Assembly (NCBI GenBank): GCA_020249925.1
Contig: JADCER010000004.1
Location: forward strand, 62,001 to 126,000
Length of the DNA: 64,000 nt
From: Roseomonas sp.
Lineage (GTDB): Bacteria > Pseudomonadota > Alphaproteobacteria > Acetobacterales > Acetobacteraceae
Direction: 5' to 3'
This document shows positions 7,662 to 19,720 of the stretch, piece after piece. A program made the translations under genes and the position numbers. Numbering within the stretch: position 1 is the first letter of the stretch; each line of letters starts with the position of its first letter. The notes below the pieces were generated by a model. That model was not told the origin of the DNA. It searched no databases and saw only the letters and a program-made list of their open reading frames with translations.

Positions 7662-7728
7662 CAAAACAAGTGAATGCGTCATCACCGGCCAAGGGCCTGA
7701 AGATGCGCGACAGCCGGAGCGAATGGAA

Positions 7729-8538
7729 ATGAGTTTCACCAGTATCCTGACCCATCTTGACCCCGCCAATGCGGCAGACACGGAAGCGATGGCCGCAACG
7801 CCGCTGGCGCTCGCCGCGGCTTTTTCCGCGCATCTGACTGCGCTGATTTTTCCGGTTGAAGCTGCACTCAGCGCGACCACGCCGGATGATGCGGTGGCCG
7901 CCCAGCAGGAAGACAATGTCGCCAATCATTTGAAGGCTGCCGCAGAACGGCTTGGTGTGACCTGTGAGGCGCGCAAGCGCAGCAGCTTTGCCTATGGCAG
8001 CGGGGAGGTTTTCGCGGATCATCTGCGGGTTAGCGATCTGGCGGTCTTCACCCAGCGCGGCATGGCGGGCACGGGCGCACAGATCCTGTTGCAGGCCGCC
8101 ATTTTCGATTCCGGCCGGCCAGTTCTGCTGGCGCCCGCGGCGCGGCCCTTGGCCGGCCTGCCCCAGCGCATTCTTGTCGCTTGGGATGCGACGCCGGCCT
8201 CGGTCCGGGCCATTCACGGCGCGCTGCCGCTGATCCGGTGCGCGGCGGAAACCATCATCGCGGTTGTCAGCGATGACAAGGAATTGCGCCCTGGCCAATC
8301 GGGGATAGAGCTTGCCCATCTGCTGGCCCGCCATGGCGGCAAGCCGCGCTTCATGGCCTTGCAGCGCGGCAGCGGGGGGGTGCTGGAACGGCTTTTGGCC
8401 GCGGCAACCGATACGGAATCGGACATGCTGGTGATGGGCGCTGTGCGGCATTCCCCGCTGCGCAACCTGGTGCTTGGCAGCGCGACAACGGATCTGCTTT
8501 CCGGCGTCCCGCGGCTGCCGGTGCTTCTGGCGGCCTGA
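7729..8538 (+). CDS. universal stress protein with tandem UspA domains
   Basis: 269 residues made of two UspA-like halves, the first starting SFTSILTHLD and the second starting PQRILVAWDATPASVRAI. The second half keeps the ATP-binding-type end (MGAVRHSPLRNLVLGSATT), while the first is more diverged. The start at 7729 has GGAG nine bases upstream; a Met two codons earlier is also possible, but a longer open frame reaching into the previous gene is not. The FNR-type box 130-145 bases upstream suggests induction under low oxygen. Confidence 0.85.
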   Translation: MSFTSILTHLDPANAADTEAMAATPLALAAAFSAHLTALIFPVEAALSATTPDDAVAAQQEDNVANHLKAAAERLGVTCEARKRSSFAYGSGEVFADHLRVSDLAVFTQRGMAGTGAQILLQAAIFDSGRPVLLAPAARPLAGLPQRILVAWDATPASVRAIHGALPLIRCAAETIIAVVSDDKELRPGQSGIELAHLLARHGGKPRFMALQRGSGGVLERLLAAATDTESDMLVMGAVRHSPLRNLVLGSATTDLLSGVPRLPVLLAA

Positions 8539-8625
8539 GGAAGCGGCGGCGCTGAAAGCTGGCTATTCATGGGGCGGGGGGTCCCAGGTTGCCCCTGCCC
8601 GCCGGGCTGCGTATCTAGGGGCCGC

Positions 8626-9147
8626 ATGCCCCGCCTGATTCGTCTTTTGCCACTTTGCCTGCTGCTGCTTGCCCTGCCCGCCCTGGCGCAGCAGCGCCCG
8701 GCTGCGCCTGCGCAACCCCCCGGCCCGCGCCAGCTTGGCACCTTCCGGGATTGGACGGCCGCGACCTATCAGGAAAATGGCCAGAAGATCTGCTACGCCT
8801 TTACCCGCGCCAGCAAGACCGAACCAAACCGCCAGGGGGTGGTGCTGACGGTCACGCATCGTCCGGGCGGGCGGGATGCGGTGGCGATTACCGCCGGCTA
8901 TGCCTATCCGCGCAATGCGGAGGTCACGGTGGCCATTGGCCAAACCAACCTGCCCTTTTATACCGGCGGCAATTCCGCTTTTGCGCGCGATGGCGCGGCG
9001 GCGGTCGCGGCGATGCGCAGCGGCAATCGCGCAACGGCACGCGGCCCCGCTGCCGGCGGGCGCGGCACCGCAACTGACCAATTCAGCCTGGCCGGCTTTT
9101 CCGCCGCCCATGACGCGATTTCGCGTGAATGCCCGGCGCGGCGATGA
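8626..9147 (+). CDS. invasion-associated locus B (IalB)-like secreted protein
   Basis: 173 residues starting [21 protein letters not shown], a clear signal peptide with cleavage after ALA. The mature protein contains [22 protein letters not shown] and later VTHRPGG...[10 protein letters not shown], the pattern of IalB-family periplasmic or outer-membrane proteins of Alphaproteobacteria. Two Cys residues (in KICYAF and SRECPARR) probably form a disulfide. The stop overlaps the rlmN start as ATGA. The role is unknown outside Bartonella, where the family was named. Confidence 0.75.
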   Translation: MPRLIRLLPLCLLLLALPALAQQRPAAPAQPPGPRQLGTFRDWTAATYQENGQKICYAFTRASKTEPNRQGVVLTVTHRPGGRDAVAITAGYAYPRNAEVTVAIGQTNLPFYTGGNSAFARDGAAAVAAMRSGNRATARGPAAGGRGTATDQFSLAGFSAAHDAISRECPARR

Positions 9148-10319
9148 ACAGTGCTGTGCTTGACCTGAACGAGGCTGAGCGCGCGCGGATCCTGGCCAAG
9201 GCCGCAGCCTTCGCCCCGCCGCCGGCAACCCTGCCCGATGGCAGGCGCGATCTGGTTGGGCTTTCGCGTGAGGAATTGGCCGCCGAGATGGTCGCCCTTG
9301 GCGAAAAGCCCTTTCGCGCCAAGCAGCTTTGGCATTGGATCTATCACCAGGGTGAGACCGATTTCGCCCGCATGAATACCATCGCCAAGCCCATGCAGAT
9401 GAAGCTGGCGGAACGCTTTGTGGTGGGCCGACCGGAAGTGGCGACCCAGCAGGATAGCGCGGATGGCACGCGCAAATGGCTGTTTCGCTTCCGTGATCAG
9501 CAGCAGGTGGAAACGGTCTATATCCCCTCAGCCGATGAGGATCGCGGCGCGGTCTGCATTTCTACGCAAGTTGGCTGCACACTGTCCTGCCGCTTTTGTC
9601 ATACCGGCACGCAGGCGCTGGTGCGCAATCTGGGCGCGGCGGAAATCGTTGGCCAATTCATCGCCGCGCGCGATTCCTATGGCGAATGGCCAAGCCCCAA
9701 GGATGGCGTGCCGCGCCATCTTTCCAATATCGTCGTCATGGGCATGGGTGAGCCGCTCTATAATTACGAAAATATCGCCAAGGCGCTGAAGATCGTGATG
9801 GATCATGAAGGCATTGGCCTTTCGCGCCGGCGTATCACGCTTTCCACTTCCGGCGTTGTGCCGATGATGGATCGCTGCGGGGCGGAGCTGGGTGTGGGGC
9901 TTGCCGTTTCCTTGCATGCGGTGACGGATGAATTGCGTGATGAGATTGTGCCGCTCAATCGCAAATACCCAATTGCGGAATTGCTGGCCGCCTGCCGGCG
10001 CTATCCGGGTGCGTCCAATGCGCGGCGCATTACCTTCGAATACGTCATGTTGCGTGGCGTAAATGATAGTGAGGCTGAGGCGCGCGAATTGGTGCGCCTG
10101 ATCCGCGGCATGCCGGCCAAGGTGAACTTAATTCCCTTCAATCCTTGGCCCGGCAGCCCATACAAGACCAGCACATCGGAAGCCATTCAGCGCTTTGCCG
10201 AAATCCTGAATGATGCGGGCTATGCCAGCCCGATTCGTCGCCCGCGTGGGCGCGATATTCTGGCTGCGTGTGGGCAATTGAAGACGGAAAGCGAGAGAAA
10301 GCGGAAGGCCTTGACCTAA
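9144..10319 (+). CDS. rlmN: 23S rRNA (A2503-C2)/tRNA (A37-C2) methyltransferase RlmN
   Basis: Radical-SAM enzyme that methylates C2 of A2503 in 23S rRNA and A37 of some tRNAs. The 391-residue product has the cluster motif C145-X3-C149-X2-C152 (CTLSCRFC), the [13 protein letters not shown] loop, and the C-terminal Cys in ILAACGQL expected to carry the methylene intermediate. The ATG at 9144 overlaps the preceding stop, and MNSAVLD was chosen over an ATG five codons earlier. Confidence 0.95.
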   Translation: MNSAVLDLNEAERARILAKAAAFAPPPATLPDGRRDLVGLSREELAAEMVALGEKPFRAKQLWHWIYHQGETDFARMNTIAKPMQMKLAERFVVGRPEVATQQDSADGTRKWLFRFRDQQQVETVYIPSADEDRGAVCISTQVGCTLSCRFCHTGTQALVRNLGAAEIVGQFIAARDSYGEWPSPKDGVPRHLSNIVVMGMGEPLYNYENIAKALKIVMDHEGIGLSRRRITLSTSGVVPMMDRCGAELGVGLAVSLHAVTDELRDEIVPLNRKYPIAELLAACRRYPGASNARRITFEYVMLRGVNDSEAEARELVRLIRGMPAKVNLIPFNPWPGSPYKTSTSEAIQRFAEILNDAGYASPIRRPRGRDILAACGQLKTESERKRKALT

Positions 10320-10891
10320 TTCTCCAATTCGCTGTCCCAGTACAAATAATCCCGCCAGCTTTCATGCAGATAATTCGGCGGGAAGGACCGGCCATTTTCC
10401 TGCAATTCCCAGCTTGTCGGCTGGCGCGGTGTCTGGCGCGGGACCATGGCGCATTCGCGTGGCAGGCGATTGCCTTTGCGCAAATTGCACGGCCCGCAGG
10501 CGGTAACCACATTATCCCAGGAAGTCCGCCCGCCGCGTGAACGCGGGATCACATGGTCAAAGGTCAAATCCGGTGTGGGATAGGACCCGCCGCAATACTG
10601 GCATTCAAAGTGATCCCGCAGAAAAACATTGAAGCGCGTGAAGGCCGGGCGGCGTGCGGCGGGGATGAATTCCTTGAGCGCAATCACACTCGGCAAGCGC
10701 AGCGCGATGGAGGGTGAATGCACCTCCACATCATATTCATTCAGCACGGAAACACGGTCCAGAAAGACAGCCTTGATGGCGTCCTGCCAGGACCAGATGG
10801 ATAGCGGAAAATAGGAAAGCGGGCGGAAATCCGCATTCAGAACAAGCGCGGGATAGGCATGCGCCCCCGCGAAGGTACCGCCATCTGGCAA
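10316..10891 (-). CDS. HNH endonuclease
   Basis: 191 residues if started at the TTG at 10891, which has AAGGAG five to six bases upstream. The longer open frame to 11212 overlaps the esterase gene in another frame and is not credible as protein. The zinc-binding HNH core is intact: [20 protein letters not shown] with the His-Asn catalytic region, then [18 protein letters not shown]. This compact type (starting near [13 protein letters not shown]) is a widespread chromosomal HNH family in Alphaproteobacteria; its target is unknown. Its stop overlaps the rlmN stop convergently. Confidence 0.85.
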   Translation of the reverse strand: MPDGGTFAGAHAYPALVLNADFRPLSYFPLSIWSWQDAIKAVFLDRVSVLNEYDVEVHSPSIALRLPSVIALKEFIPAARRPAFTRFNVFLRDHFECQYCGGSYPTPDLTFDHVIPRSRGGRTSWDNVVTACGPCNLRKGNRLPRECAMVPRQTPRQPTSWELQENGRSFPPNYLHESWRDYLYWDSELEN

Positions 10892-11027
10892 GCCTCGCTC
10901 CTTCCAGCGTGGCGCCACAGCATGCGGGGGTTCTAGTCGGCGGGAACCCCCAGATGTAGTGGTGCCGCCGCGACTGGTGAATTCATGACATGCGGCGCGC
11001 CGGGCTGCAAGCCATGCCAGGTAGGTT

Positions 11028-11696
11028 TCATCCGCCTGCAATACGCGGAAGGCTGCGCGCCAGCAGCGCGGTGCCGGCCGCAAGCCCGGCATCATCCAAC
11101 CCATGGCCGAGATCGGGGCGGAGCAGCAATTCATGCGGCACCCCTTCGGCCTGCAAAGCCCGCGCGGCCTGGCGGCTGGCCATGGCGGGCACCACCTCAT
11201 CCGCTTCGCCATGCACCAACAGTACGGGTGGGCGGGCGGTGACTTCGGCGGCGAAGCTTTCCGGCGCCAAAAGCGCGCCCGAATAGGCGAGGATCGAGGC
11301 CGGGGCCGGCACGGCGCCGCGCAGACCGGCGAAAAGCGCCACCATGGCCCCTTGGCTGAAGCCCATCAGTGCCAAACGGTCTCCGCCAATGCCGAGCTCG
11401 GCCAGCTTCGCTTGGGTGAAGTCCCCAAGGATGCCGGCGGCATGGCGGAGCCCGGCTTCAAGCCGCGCGGGGGTGCGGTCCGCAATGTCGAACCATTGCC
11501 GGCCGAAGGGTGCGCCCTGAAAGGGGAAGGGCGCATGGGGCGCGATGAACAGGGTATGGGGCAGGACCTCGGCCCAGACAGGCGCCGGGTCAATCAGGTC
11601 AAAGCCATCCGCCCCCACACCATGCAGCAGCAGAACCAGCGAATCAGGCTTGCCGCCTGAAGCGGGGCCATATTGCGGGCCTTCCAAAGCTGCCAT
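11028..11696 (-). CDS. phospholipase/carboxylesterase-type alpha/beta hydrolase
   Basis: 222 residues from the ATG at 11696 (MAALEGPQYGP). Catalytic triad: nucleophile Ser in GFSQGAM, Asp in GEADEVVP and His in DLGHGLDD. The oxyanion strand LVLLLHGVGADG is present. This is the YpfH/acyl-protein thioesterase-like group acting on short-chain esters. It is divergent from gluQ with about 50 bases between the starts; longer starts would overlap the gluQ promoter region. Confidence 0.88.
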   Translation of the reverse strand: MAALEGPQYGPASGGKPDSLVLLLHGVGADGFDLIDPAPVWAEVLPHTLFIAPHAPFPFQGAPFGRQWFDIADRTPARLEAGLRHAAGILGDFTQAKLAELGIGGDRLALMGFSQGAMVALFAGLRGAVPAPASILAYSGALLAPESFAAEVTARPPVLLVHGEADEVVPAMASRQAARALQAEGVPHELLLRPDLGHGLDDAGLAAGTALLARSLPRIAGG

Positions 11697-11749
11697 CTGG
11701 GATTCTCCACTTGCCTCGCGCATGTACTGCCCGCTACCCGGCGGAAGCC

Positions 11750-12601
11750 ATGGATGCAACGCCTGAAATCACGCGCTTCGCGCCAAGCCCGACAGGATTC
11801 CTGCATCTGGGCCATGCGCGCGCCGCGCTTTTCGCCTGGCGCCGTGCGCGCGCCACGGGCGGGCGGTTCTTATTGCGCATTGAGGATATAGATGCCACGC
11901 GCTGCCGCCCGGAATATGAGGCAGCGCTGTTGGAAGATTTGCGCTGGCTGGGCCTGGCTTGGGATGGCACGCCGCGCCGGCAATCCGCGCATTTCGCCGA
12001 ATATCGCGCCGCATTGGATAGGCTGGCGACGCGCGGGCTGACCTATCCCTGTTTTTGCACCCGCGCCGATATTGCGCGCGAAGTGGCCGCGGCGGGGGCT
12101 GCGCCGCAAGGCCCGGATGGGCCGCTTTATCCCGGCATTTGCCGTGACTTGCCGGAAGCCGAGGCCGCGCGCCGCATCGCCGCCGGGCAGCCCTATGCGC
12201 TGCGGCTCCACATGGCGCGCGCTTGTGAGGCTGTGAGCACGCCCTTGCAGGCGCATGAGGAAAATGAGGGTTGGCATAGATGCCGCCCGGAAGTTTTCGG
12301 CGATGTGGTACTGGGGCGGAAGGATGTGCCGGCATCCTACCATCTCTGCGTTACGCATGATGATGCGCTGCAAGGTATCACGCTGGTGACGCGCGGTGAT
12401 GATCTGAAACCAGCGACCGATTTGCATCGGCTGATCCAGGCGCTGATGGGCTGGCCCGCGCCGCGCTATGCGCATCATGCGCTGATGCGTGACGCGTCGG
12501 GGCGGCGGCTGGCGAAGCGCGATGGCGCGGAAAGCCTGCGGGCGCTGCGGGAGAAGGGCATCAGCGCCGCTGAGGTGCGGGCGATGGCGGAAGCGAACTG
12601 A
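11750..12601 (+). CDS. gluQ: glutamyl-queuosine tRNA(Asp) synthetase
   Basis: A shortened glutamyl-tRNA synthetase that attaches glutamate to queuosine-34 of tRNA(Asp). The 283-residue protein keeps the class I HIGH-type motif FLHLGHARAAL, a zinc site (CFC...YPGICR) and the KMSKS-type loop RRLAKRDGA, but lacks the anticodon-binding domain, as expected. The start MDATPEITRF at 11750 follows a GGCGGA ribosome site. Confidence 0.94.
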   Translation: MDATPEITRFAPSPTGFLHLGHARAALFAWRRARATGGRFLLRIEDIDATRCRPEYEAALLEDLRWLGLAWDGTPRRQSAHFAEYRAALDRLATRGLTYPCFCTRADIAREVAAAGAAPQGPDGPLYPGICRDLPEAEAARRIAAGQPYALRLHMARACEAVSTPLQAHEENEGWHRCRPEVFGDVVLGRKDVPASYHLCVTHDDALQGITLVTRGDDLKPATDLHRLIQALMGWPAPRYAHHALMRDASGRRLAKRDGAESLRALREKGISAAEVRAMAEAN

Positions 12602-13369
12602 CTACCCCGGTTCCCCCATCGCGGGCGTACCGCCACATTTCTGCATCAGCGCGAAAACCTCCTGCGCGGCGGCTTCAATCGCCGCCAGATCGGTGCCCTT
12701 CGCCACCACGGCAACTCCGCCCCCGCCGCCTTGGCGGTAATAGGGGTAGGACCCGATATCCAAATCGGCATAGCGCTGCTGAATGATAGAAAGCCCCTCC
12801 GCAATCGCGCCTTCCACCACGCCATGCGCATGCACGCTACGCGAAAGGATGGGCGGGCCACCTTGCAGGCGGGGCGCAAGTGCTTCGAACATGGATTGCA
12901 TGATGCGCGGCACACCCGCCATCACATGCACATTGCCGATGGTGTAACCCGGCGCGATGGAAACCGAATTCTCGATCAGAATCGCACCGCGCGGCATGGT
13001 CGCCATGCGCTGCCGCGCCGCGTTGAAATCTCCGGGCGGGGTCTGCTTCGCGTAATAGGATTCCAGCGCATGCCAGGCATCCGGATGCGGTTCCCAGGGC
13101 ACGCCAAAGGCGCGCGCAACACATTCGCTGGTGATGTCATCATGGGTTGGGCCAATGCCGCCGGTGGTGAAAACATGATCGAATTTCGCGCGCACTTCAT
13201 TGACGGTATTGATGATCACTTCCGGCACATCGGGGATGACGCGCACTTCCTTCATGGGAATGCCGATTTCACCAAGGCGCGTTGCCAGGAATTGCAGATT
13301 GGCATCGCGGGTGCGGCCGGACAGCACCTCATTGCCGATGATCAGCAGGCAGGCGGTCGGGTTCGGCAT
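12602..13369 (-). CDS. CinA/MoaB-type molybdopterin-binding domain protein
   Basis: 255 residues with the MoCF_biosynth fold: ACLLIIGNEVLSGRTRDAN at the start, FTTGGIGPTHDD in the middle and the MAGVPRIM loop. It corresponds to the N-terminal domain of CinA (ADP-ribose/FAD pyrophosphatase-like competence/damage family) without the C-terminal PncC amidase domain. It is last in the minus-strand group PPIase-argJ-GNAT/MutT-this gene, with 27 bases to the fusion gene. Substrate unproven. Confidence 0.85.
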   Translation of the reverse strand: MPNPTACLLIIGNEVLSGRTRDANLQFLATRLGEIGIPMKEVRVIPDVPEVIINTVNEVRAKFDHVFTTGGIGPTHDDITSECVARAFGVPWEPHPDAWHALESYYAKQTPPGDFNAARQRMATMPRGAILIENSVSIAPGYTIGNVHVMAGVPRIMQSMFEALAPRLQGGPPILSRSVHAHGVVEGAIAEGLSIIQQRYADLDIGSYPYYRQGGGGGVAVVAKGTDLAAIEAAAQEVFALMQKCGGTPAMGEPG

Positions 13370-13396
13370 GGGTCTCTCCTGTCGGGGCGGATAAGC

Positions 13397-14389
13397 TCAA
13401 AGGAAATCGCGCAGCATGGCAACCAGGGGGATATCGGCGGGCGGCATGGCGTAATCGCCAAGCCGCACCGGGCGCACCCAGGCCAGCGCCTGGCCTTCCA
13501 TCGCCGTTACCTGCCCCTGCCAGCGCCGACACAAATAAAGCGGCATCAGCAGATGGAATTTCTCATAGGTGTGGGACGCAAAGGTGAAGGGGCCAAGGCA
13601 GGCGGCACTGACATCAATGCCCAATTCCTCGCGCAATTCGCGGATCAGCGCTTCTTCCGGCGTTTCGCCCGGCGCCACCTTGCCGCCCGGGAATTCCCAC
13701 AAGCCGGCGAGGGGCTTGCCTTCCGGTCGGCGTGCCAGCAGCACGCGGTTTTCCGAATCGATCAGCGCTACTGCCGCCACCAAGAGCGTCGGCTTGCCAG
13801 TGGCCGGCGCGGCTTCGACCGGCGCGGCCGCTTCCACGGCGATATCCATACGCGTTGCGGTAAACAGCCTGACGGGCATGAGCCCGCCGCGCGAGATAAA
13901 CTCCTGGCTACCCGCGCCGCTTTCCTTGAAGCCGATCCGCCGCAACACCGCCGCCGAGCGTTCATTATCCACGAGCGCCGAGGCCACCAGCCGATCAATC
14001 TCCAGATTGGCGAGCGCCCAATGCGCCAGGCGCCCTGCCGCTTCCGACCCGAGCCCCTGGCCCCAATGGCGCCGGCCAATCCAATAGCCAAGCTCCGCCT
14101 CTCGCGGATTCTTCGCATCAAGCGTCAGGCCAACACAGCCAAGCAGCGCTTCCGTGCCATCCTCCTCACGCGTCACCGCCAAATGCCAGGCGGTGCCGGC
14201 GGCGATTTGCGCGCGGGTGGAAGCGATCCATTCATCCGCTAGATCGCGCGGATAAGGAAAGGGCACGCGGGCGAGGGTTTTCGCCACTTCCCAATCATTC
14301 ACCAAACGATGCAAGGCAGCGGCATCGTCAGCGCGCAAGGGCCGCAGCCGCAAGCGCTCTGTCGTCAGTGGCGCGAAGCTATCTTCCAT
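13397..14389 (-). CDS. GNAT acetyltransferase-MutT Nudix fusion protein
   Basis: 330 residues from the ATG at 14389 (MEDSFAPLTTERL). Residues up to about 175 form a RimJ/RimL-like GNAT domain (LRLRPLRADDA...ELGYWIGRRHWGQGLGSEAA). An Ala/Pro-rich linker leads to a C-terminal MutT domain with the Nudix box starting GGKVAPGETPEEALIRELRE. The second half should hydrolyse 8-oxo-dGTP or related oxidised nucleotides; the acetyl acceptor of the first half is unknown. It lies 17 bases after argJ. Free MutT next to argJ is common in Alphaproteobacteria, so the fusion is a derived form. Confidence 0.88.
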   Translation of the reverse strand: MEDSFAPLTTERLRLRPLRADDAAALHRLVNDWEVAKTLARVPFPYPRDLADEWIASTRAQIAAGTAWHLAVTREEDGTEALLGCVGLTLDAKNPREAELGYWIGRRHWGQGLGSEAAGRLAHWALANLEIDRLVASALVDNERSAAVLRRIGFKESGAGSQEFISRGGLMPVRLFTATRMDIAVEAAAPVEAAPATGKPTLLVAAVALIDSENRVLLARRPEGKPLAGLWEFPGGKVAPGETPEEALIRELREELGIDVSAACLGPFTFASHTYEKFHLLMPLYLCRRWQGQVTAMEGQALAWVRPVRLGDYAMPPADIPLVAMLRDFL

Positions 14390-14406
14390 GGCAGGGCTGG
14401 GGCGCG

Positions 14407-15645
14407 TCAGCTCCGGTAACTGCCATTGATGTCGATATAGCCATGCGTCAGATCGCAAGTCCAAACCGTGGATTTGCCCTTGCCAAGGCCAATATCCACG
14501 GTGATTTCCACCTCGCGCCCTTTCATGTGCTGCACAACGGGCGCTTCATCATAGCCATCTACCACGCCGCCATTGCGCGCCATCCAGACGCCGCCGACAT
14601 TGACCGAAAGCTTGTCGCGATCCGCGGGCTCACCCGCCTTGCCGACGGCCATGACAATGCGGCCCCAATTCGCGTCCTCACCCGCAATGGCGGTTTTCAC
14701 CAAAGGCGAATTCGCGATGGACATGGCAATGCGATGCGCCGAACGCGCGGTGGTGGCGCCGGTCACGTTGATCTGGATCAGCTTTTGCGCGCCTTCACCA
14801 TCACGTGCCACCATCAGCGCCAATTCCATCAGCACTTCATTCAGGGCGCGCGCGAAATCCTTCAGTACCGCGCCGCCTTCCGCCGGCACGCGGGCATGCT
14901 TGGCCGTGCCGGTGGCGAAGACCATCACCGTGTCGGAAGTGGAGGTATCAGAATCCACCGTCACGCAATTGAAGGAACGGTCAACGCCCTTCTTCAGCAG
15001 CGCCTGCAAGGCAGCGGCGGGGATTTTCGCATCGGTGGCCAGGAAGGAAAGCATGGTCGCCATATCAGGCGCGATCATGCCGCTGCCCTTGGCAATGCCG
15101 GCAATGGTGACCTCCGCATCGCTAATACGCGCCTTGCGGATGGCACCTTTCGGGAAGGTATCCGTGGTCATGATGGCCTTGGCCGCGCCCTGCCAATCAC
15201 GCTCTGCCGCCGTATCAAAGATGCGCGGCAGGGCGGCGATCAGTTTTTCGGTCGGCAGTTTTTCGCCAATCACGCCAGTGGAGGCCAGGAAGATTTCCTT
15301 GGGCTTGCAGCCTAGAATCGCGGCGGCGGCCTTGGCGGTTTCCTCGCATGTCTGGCGCCCGGCGCGGCCGGTAAAGACGTTGGAATTGCCGGCTGTGACC
15401 ACCAGGCCGCGCGCCTTGCCGCCGGGGAGCGCGCTGCGGCACCAATCCACCGGCGCGCCGGGGCAGCGATTGCGGGTGAAAACACCTGCCACCGTGGTCC
15501 CGGCCGGGAAGGCCATCACGGTCACATCATCGCGATCCTTGTAGCGGATCGCCGCGCGGCCTGATGCCACGCGCACCCCCGGCACCGCGGGCATTTCCGG
15601 CAGGGGTAAGGCAAGCGGTGAGGTCGGGATATCATGTCCGGCCAT
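14407..15645 (-). CDS. argJ: bifunctional glutamate N-acetyltransferase/amino-acid acetyltransferase
   Basis: Recycles the acetyl group from N-acetylornithine to glutamate and can also make N-acetylglutamate from acetyl-CoA, closing the cyclic arginine pathway. The 412-residue precursor has the autocleavage site in APDMATMLSFLATDA, where the Thr becomes the N-terminal nucleophile of the beta chain. It is in the middle of a minus-strand operon, 15 bases after the PPIase gene and 17 bases before the GNAT-MutT fusion. Confidence 0.96.
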   Translation of the reverse strand: MAGHDIPTSPLALPLPEMPAVPGVRVASGRAAIRYKDRDDVTVMAFPAGTTVAGVFTRNRCPGAPVDWCRSALPGGKARGLVVTAGNSNVFTGRAGRQTCEETAKAAAAILGCKPKEIFLASTGVIGEKLPTEKLIAALPRIFDTAAERDWQGAAKAIMTTDTFPKGAIRKARISDAEVTIAGIAKGSGMIAPDMATMLSFLATDAKIPAAALQALLKKGVDRSFNCVTVDSDTSTSDTVMVFATGTAKHARVPAEGGAVLKDFARALNEVLMELALMVARDGEGAQKLIQINVTGATTARSAHRIAMSIANSPLVKTAIAGEDANWGRIVMAVGKAGEPADRDKLSVNVGGVWMARNGGVVDGYDEAPVVQHMKGREVEITVDIGLGKGKSTVWTCDLTHGYIDINGSYRS

Positions 15646-15660
15646 GGGTCTTCTCTCAAT

Positions 15661-16596
15661 CTAACGGCGGGTAGGGGCGGCGGGGCGGCCCGCCGGGGCG
15701 GCAGGGGCTGGCGGTTCCGCGGCATCAAGCGCGCGGGGGGTAGAGCCATCCAGGTTGAACACTTCGATTTTGGCAGAAGCGCGGGCGCGTTCCACCAGGG
15801 TATTGATCTCGCCTTCAAACAGGCGCTGGCGCAGCGTTTCGCGCACTTCCTCATAGGCGGGCGGTGCTGAAGCGCGGCGTTCATCCACGCGAATGATATG
15901 CCAGCCAAAGGGGCTGCGCACGGGCGCGGCACTCATTTGCCCCGCCCGCAGCGCAAAGGCGGCTTCGGCGAATTCCGGCACCATGTCGCCACGCTTGAAG
16001 AAGCCAAGATCACCACCTTCCCGCGCGCCCGGCCCGGCGGAACGGCGCTGCGCCACGGCGTTGAAATCAGCCCCGGCGCGGATTTCGGCCAGGGCTTCGC
16101 GGGCTTCGGTTTCGGTTGGCACCAGGATATGGCGGGCGCGCACCTCTTCTTCCGCCGGGCGGGCGCGGATTTCGGCGTCATAAGCGGCGCGGATGCGTTC
16201 TTCCGTCACGCGTCCGGCCAATTCGCGGGACAGATAGGCCTGCTGCAATTCCTGTTCTTCGGCGCGGCGGATGCGCGCGCGCACCGCCTCATCCTTGTCC
16301 AACCCCGCCCGGCGGGCGGCGGCGGCCACGGCGCGCCCCGCAATCATTTGATCGAGTAGCAGGGGATAGAGCATTTGCGGCGGTGCGCCGCGCAATTCCT
16401 CGGGCAATTCCTGGGCGGCATTGGCAAGGTCTGAGAAGCGAATCTCCTCCCCATCCACTTTGGCCACGATGGGATCAGCCGGTGGGGCCGCCGGGGCCGG
16501 CTGGGCCAGACCGGGCTGGGCAAGGGAGACCCCCAGCAGCAGCGCCAGGGTGGCGCGAAGGGGGGCGGTGGCGGCAAGGCCGCGCGAATGGCGCAT
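15661..16596 (-). CDS. periplasmic parvulin-type peptidylprolyl isomerase
   Basis: 311 residues from the ATG at 16596 (MRHSRGLAATAPLRA), followed by a signal peptide ending near SLAQPGLAQ. A SurA/PrsA-like N-terminal region (VDGEEIRFSDL) precedes the parvulin domain (ARHILVPTETEAREAL...GGDLGFFKRGDMVPEF...PVRSPFGWHIIRVDE). The C-terminus is an Ala/Pro-rich tail. It should assist folding of secreted proteins. It is divergent from secA across 177 bases, a fitting pairing of export and folding genes. Confidence 0.9.
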   Translation of the reverse strand: MRHSRGLAATAPLRATLALLLGVSLAQPGLAQPAPAAPPADPIVAKVDGEEIRFSDLANAAQELPEELRGAPPQMLYPLLLDQMIAGRAVAAAARRAGLDKDEAVRARIRRAEEQELQQAYLSRELAGRVTEERIRAAYDAEIRARPAEEEVRARHILVPTETEAREALAEIRAGADFNAVAQRRSAGPGAREGGDLGFFKRGDMVPEFAEAAFALRAGQMSAAPVRSPFGWHIIRVDERRASAPPAYEEVRETLRQRLFEGEINTLVERARASAKIEVFNLDGSTPRALDAAEPPAPAAPAGRPAAPTRR

Positions 16597-16773
16597 AGGG
16601 GATGATCCCAATCCAGTGTTTGGCCCGGAACATGACCGATGCGCCCCTTCCCCACAAGGCGCAAGCGTTGACCCGCCCCCCTGGGAAGCCTATCTCTGCC
16701 ACCAATCCGAATCATGCTTGAGGCGCCCCGGCGCCAGGAACGGGCGCGAGCCCGCCAGAGATAGACGCGCCAG

Positions 16774-19503
<2,730 letters not shown>

Positions 19504-19535
19504 ACCCGCATGCGGGGCGTGGCGACAGATTCGCG

Positions 19536-19565
19536 TTGACAGGTCTTCAGCCGCGACACTAGGCT
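19536..19565 (+). promoter_or_regulatory. promoter for the arginine-type leader and GNAT-argC pair
   Basis: TTGACA (19536-19541) is a perfect -35 hexamer. TAGGCT (19560-19565) is a usable -10 with an 18-base spacer. Transcription would begin close to 19572-19573, at or next to the ATG of the leader peptide, so that mRNA would be leaderless or nearly so. Confidence 0.55.
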
Positions 19566-19572
19566 TTGTTCC

Positions 19573-19683
19573 ATGATTGGAACTTGCCGCCGCATCGCTA
19601 ACCGACGCCGTCGCTGCTTCTCAGCGGCGGCTTCTGTAGCTGCGTGCAGACAAGCCCCTCCCAAGGTGAGGTCCGCCCTGTAG
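19573..19683 (+). CDS. arginine-rich leader peptide (attenuator peptide)
   Basis: A 36-codon reading frame, too short for most gene callers, starting MIGTCRRIANRRRRCF and ending KVRSAL. Codons 6-7 and 11-14 are six Arg codons within nine residues (CGC, CGC, CGA, CGC, CGT, CGC), and two further Arg codons (AGA, AGG) follow. It sits between a TTGACA promoter and a T-rich terminator hairpin that precedes GNAT-argC. That is the arrangement of an amino-acid attenuator, in which ribosome stalling at scarce arginyl-tRNA changes RNA folding. An AGG nine bases before the ATG could be a weak ribosome site. Confidence 0.65.
   Translation: MIGTCRRIANRRRRCFSAAASVAACRQAPPKVRSAL
19586..19631 (+). promoter_or_regulatory. 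attenuator stem 1:2 overlapping the Arg codons
   Basis: GCCGCCGC (19586-19593) pairs perfectly with GCGGCGGC (19624-19631). The left arm contains leader codons 6-7 (Arg-Arg) and the loop contains the four-Arg run, so the position of the ribosome would control whether this stem forms. Downstream, CCGC at 19673-19676 can pair either with GCGG at 19683-19686 or, extended, with GGCGG at 19698-19702, giving alternative folds. Confidence 0.5.
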
Positions 19684-19720
19684 CGGTCCAACCCCGAGGC
19701 GGCATCAGCCCGCATCTTTG

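Noticed and set aside
12731-14242. 503-codon open frame on the plus strand
   Set aside because: Antisense shadow of the CinA-like and GNAT-MutT genes; composition typical of shadow frames.
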